From Ziziphus jujuba (lineage: Eukaryota > Streptophyta > Magnoliopsida > Rosales > Rhamnaceae), in NCBI RefSeq assembly GCF_031755915.1, contig NC_083387.1:26105001-26169000 (forward strand): 64,000 bases of DNA. Reading direction: 5' to 3'. This document shows, one piece after another, positions 61,353-64,000 of the stretch (the first letter of the stretch is position 1; each line of letters starts with the position of its first letter). Position numbers and translations under genes: made by a program. The notes under the pieces are model-generated. The model saw only the letters and a program-made list of their open reading frames with translations. It had not been told where the DNA came from and made no database searches.

Positions 61353-64000
61353 GTGTAACATCCCGTCCCAAACCATGTCGGAATTTTTGCACGTTGATCG
61401 AGGTTGAGTGTTGACCGTTGATCCAAGGGGTCAAAAGTTGACTTTTTGACTCGGTTGGAATTTTTGAGATGCCGTTACGAAGTACACGTTGGCACGAGTT
61501 CGTAGACTAGTAGCATGTTGAAAACGGAGCTACGGTTTGAAAGTTATGAGCAAAACAAGTTGAGGTCCAAACTGTCCAAGGGGTGCTGGAGTTGACTTTT
61601 TATTCATGCAAGGTTGAGGTTTGACTCATGCATGGTTGTGAAGTGCTCATCGATATGAGTCCGTAGACTAGCGGCACGTCCGATTTGGACATATGGTTTG
61701 AGAGTTATGGACCTGTAGAGTTTTTCAAATACTGTATTATTTTAATATTATTTTTGAACGTGTAACGATGTGCCACGTGTGATTTAATGAAGGTGACCAT
61801 GTGTCACCATGTTGAGAAGCCACATGTCAACCATGTATAATATCATATTATTTTATTATTATTTTAAATAATATTGTTTTTATTATTATTTAATTATTTT
61901 TATTTTATTTTATTTTCCTTTTTCTTTTTCTTTTTCTTTTCTTTTCCCCACGTGGGAAAACACCTTCTCCTTTCTTTTCCTTTTCTTCCCTTCTTCTTCC
62001 CCGAGCCCGACAGAGACAAAAAGAAAAAAAAAAAACACGCAGAGACTTCTCCCTCTCTCTCTCTCTCCTTTGACTCTCTCCCCCTCTCTCTTGGACCGAC
62101 CTTTTGGCCGGATTTCAGTCGCTGGAAAGTCACACGCGCCGGCCACCGGTGAAGCCCAGCTCGCCGCGACCTCAGCCTCCAATTTTCCCGGCCAGTCGCT
62201 GCCAGACGCGCCCAGATCGGGTCGGTGAAGTCCGCGGCGGCGACTTGAAATTTTTCGGCGATTCTTGCCGTTTCCGACCAACCCAGCCCGACCCATACCC
62301 CTATTCCACCATTTTCGACCCCTCTGAGTCCATTTCCGGGGTTAGATTGCCCAAAATCCCCATCGTTTGAAAGACCCCTCAACTTTAAAACCGGCCGAAG
62401 CTTTCCGGCCACCTCCGGCGGAATTGGGGTCGATGGAGACCGGATTTGTAATCCTCGTCGCTCAAGCTTCGATTTGGTATATTATTCGACTATTTTGGTT
62501 AACGTTTATGTTTGACCCCCCAGGTACCGGGTATTATTTACCCGAATAAAATATTAATTTATTTGACTGTGTGTGAATTGTGTTTTAGGAGCACGGGTGA
62601 GTCATGGAATTGATCCCATAGTGGATTGTGGGTTAATTGCGTGCTCAAGGTGAGTGACCCACCTTCAAAAATTATTTTGGGCAATTAATTATGTTTAATT
62701 GGTATTTAAATTGATATTCAAATTATGCTCATGTGGTGTGATTTAATTATGGTTTATTGTGGTTTAATTTATTTATTATGCATGAGCATAGTATGTTTCG
62801 GTATTAATTGTACGTGGTTTTAAGTAATATTTTTCGGGCATAATTGGGTTAAATATTTTATGAAAATATTTGTTTAAATTTTATAAATTATGCCCGCGGT
62901 ATTTTTATGGTTGCATCTCGTACTTCGAGAAAGTTGTGGTTTGTTGGTTATCAATGTTTCGTATCGGTTTATTAAATAAAAATACGTAGGATGGTAAGTG
63001 TGAGAATTTAATGTATTTCCCACGGTAATTTTGGAAAACGGTACGGTTGGTTAATAATGTCTATTTTTAGACGCACTCATACAGTATTGGTGTTTTGGTG
63101 TATGATGTATGGACACGTGGTAGCGCGCAGGTATTATGTGGTTTAGCGCGCGGTTATTACTTCACCCGTGAGTTGCCATTGGACCGTGGGCAGGCAAGTT
63201 TGTTATTGGCCACAGCCGCCCCCCTCTTTGGCCGGGATGATGGTTTCAGCAGCGGTACTGTCGGGACGCTGAAGTGCTGTTTGCAGGTTTCTTTCTTTAA
63301 CCCCCCGCCAGTCGGTGCTCGGGACGCTGGGTATCGGAGGGCATCACCGGTATATGGTGTGGTGCGTCGGTGTAAATTGCAAATAATGTTTTAAACCCCA
63401 AAGGTGTTCAAAGTTATTTACTATAATTTATTACATTTTAATTATATATTGGGGTATGTACTTATTTATTTATTGTTTATCAAATGGTTTAATCCCTTGG
63501 TTTTCGGGAGGTATGTACATTGGGTTTTGCGAAAAGGTTTTAAAAAGGGAACATTTCAAACGGAGCGATTGGTAAGAGTTTTGAGGGAAATTATTATTTT
63601 CCAACAGTTATTATTATTTATTTATTAATTGTTGGTATTTGTTCTATTCCTTAATTGCTATTAATATTATTTTATTATCACTAAAGCTGTTCAGTAGTTA
63701 GGGTCACTCACTGAGATGATTAGCATCTTACACTCTTAAATTCCGTTCCCTTAGGTGCAAGTGGTGGTAGACGTTCTTCCAGAGCGAACCAAGTTTTCCA
63801 CTGCTGTTGTGTTTCGAGAAGTACTTCTGTACTCTTTCATTTCAGTGTATTATTTCTTTCAGCCTTGTTGTACGTCTGTTGATTAGCACTTCTTAAAGCT
63901 CTGTATACTATTGGGATACTTATGTTTTATTTATGCACTGGATTGTTTTTGTTTTTGAGAAGTGCTGAAATTTGTGGAACAATTTGTAGTTTGCGGGAGG
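61353..64000 (+). mobile_element. Long LTR-like repeat, copy 3, running off the window
   Basis: Begins TGTAACATCCCGTCCC and matches copy 1 up to copy-1 position about 59117 at the window edge. Its middle AT-rich spacers are shorter. The hairpin arm carries one change (CATCTTA instead of CATCTCA). Whether an internal gag-pol region follows lies outside the window. Confidence 0.6.

Overview
This is nuclear DNA of a flowering plant. Genes are interrupted by GT-AG introns, intergenic DNA is AT-rich with many microsatellites, LTR, LINE and MITE debris is abundant, and every recognisable protein is of eudicot type. A woody rosid is my guess, but the sequence does not fix the species.

Layout, left to right. 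(1) 424-12588 (+): a complete 13-exon Rab GDP dissociation inhibitor gene. Its 6.4 kb intron 8 holds a tandem array of a small non-autonomous LTR retroelement (five LTRs, four internal regions), sitting inside older copia-type debris. (2) 13680-26388 (+): a complete 17-exon SUMO protease gene of the ULP2 type, with a LINE relic, a probable MITE and one GC-AG intron. (3) 26910-29233 (+): a 4-exon magnesium-dependent phosphatase 1 (HAD family). (4) 29234-30945: intergenic, with a MITE. (5) 30946-31590 (+): an intronless organellar (probably mitochondrial) ribosomal protein bL12. (6) 31591-36820: intergenic, with two tandem decayed fragments of the 3' end of the next gene and two unexplained exon-like pieces. 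(7) 36821-39640 (-): a 939-aa coiled-coil protein of the At4g38062 type, with an inferred leader intron to about 40.9 kb. (8) 43238-46851 (-): a 6-exon four-helix membrane protein of the COPI-associated/TVP15 type.

From 47 kb on the window is degenerate. A 1.65 kb block lying 185 bp upstream of gene 8 is repeated at 51.3-53.7 kb, where a 0.75 kb AT-rich insertion interrupts it. The second copy abuts a frameshifted phosphatidylinositol 4-kinase gamma pseudogene (53710-54747). A decayed antisense 18S rDNA fragment (55411-55634) follows, cut off by the first of three same-orientation copies of a long LTR-like repeat that fill 55637 to the window end, apparently nested in one another. These copies share a WRKY-box-like TTGAC cluster, a 61-nt block bounded by splice-like AG and GTGAGT, a long-range 11-bp inverted repeat and a small perfect hairpin. 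No gag or pol reading frame is visible there.

The intact genes are unrelated housekeeping functions (vesicle traffic, deSUMOylation, a HAD phosphatase, organellar translation); nothing suggests a cluster or joint pathway. The least ordinary content is the tandem LTR array in the GDI intron, the 18S fragment interrupted by nested LTR-like repeats, and the spliceable-looking architecture of those repeats.
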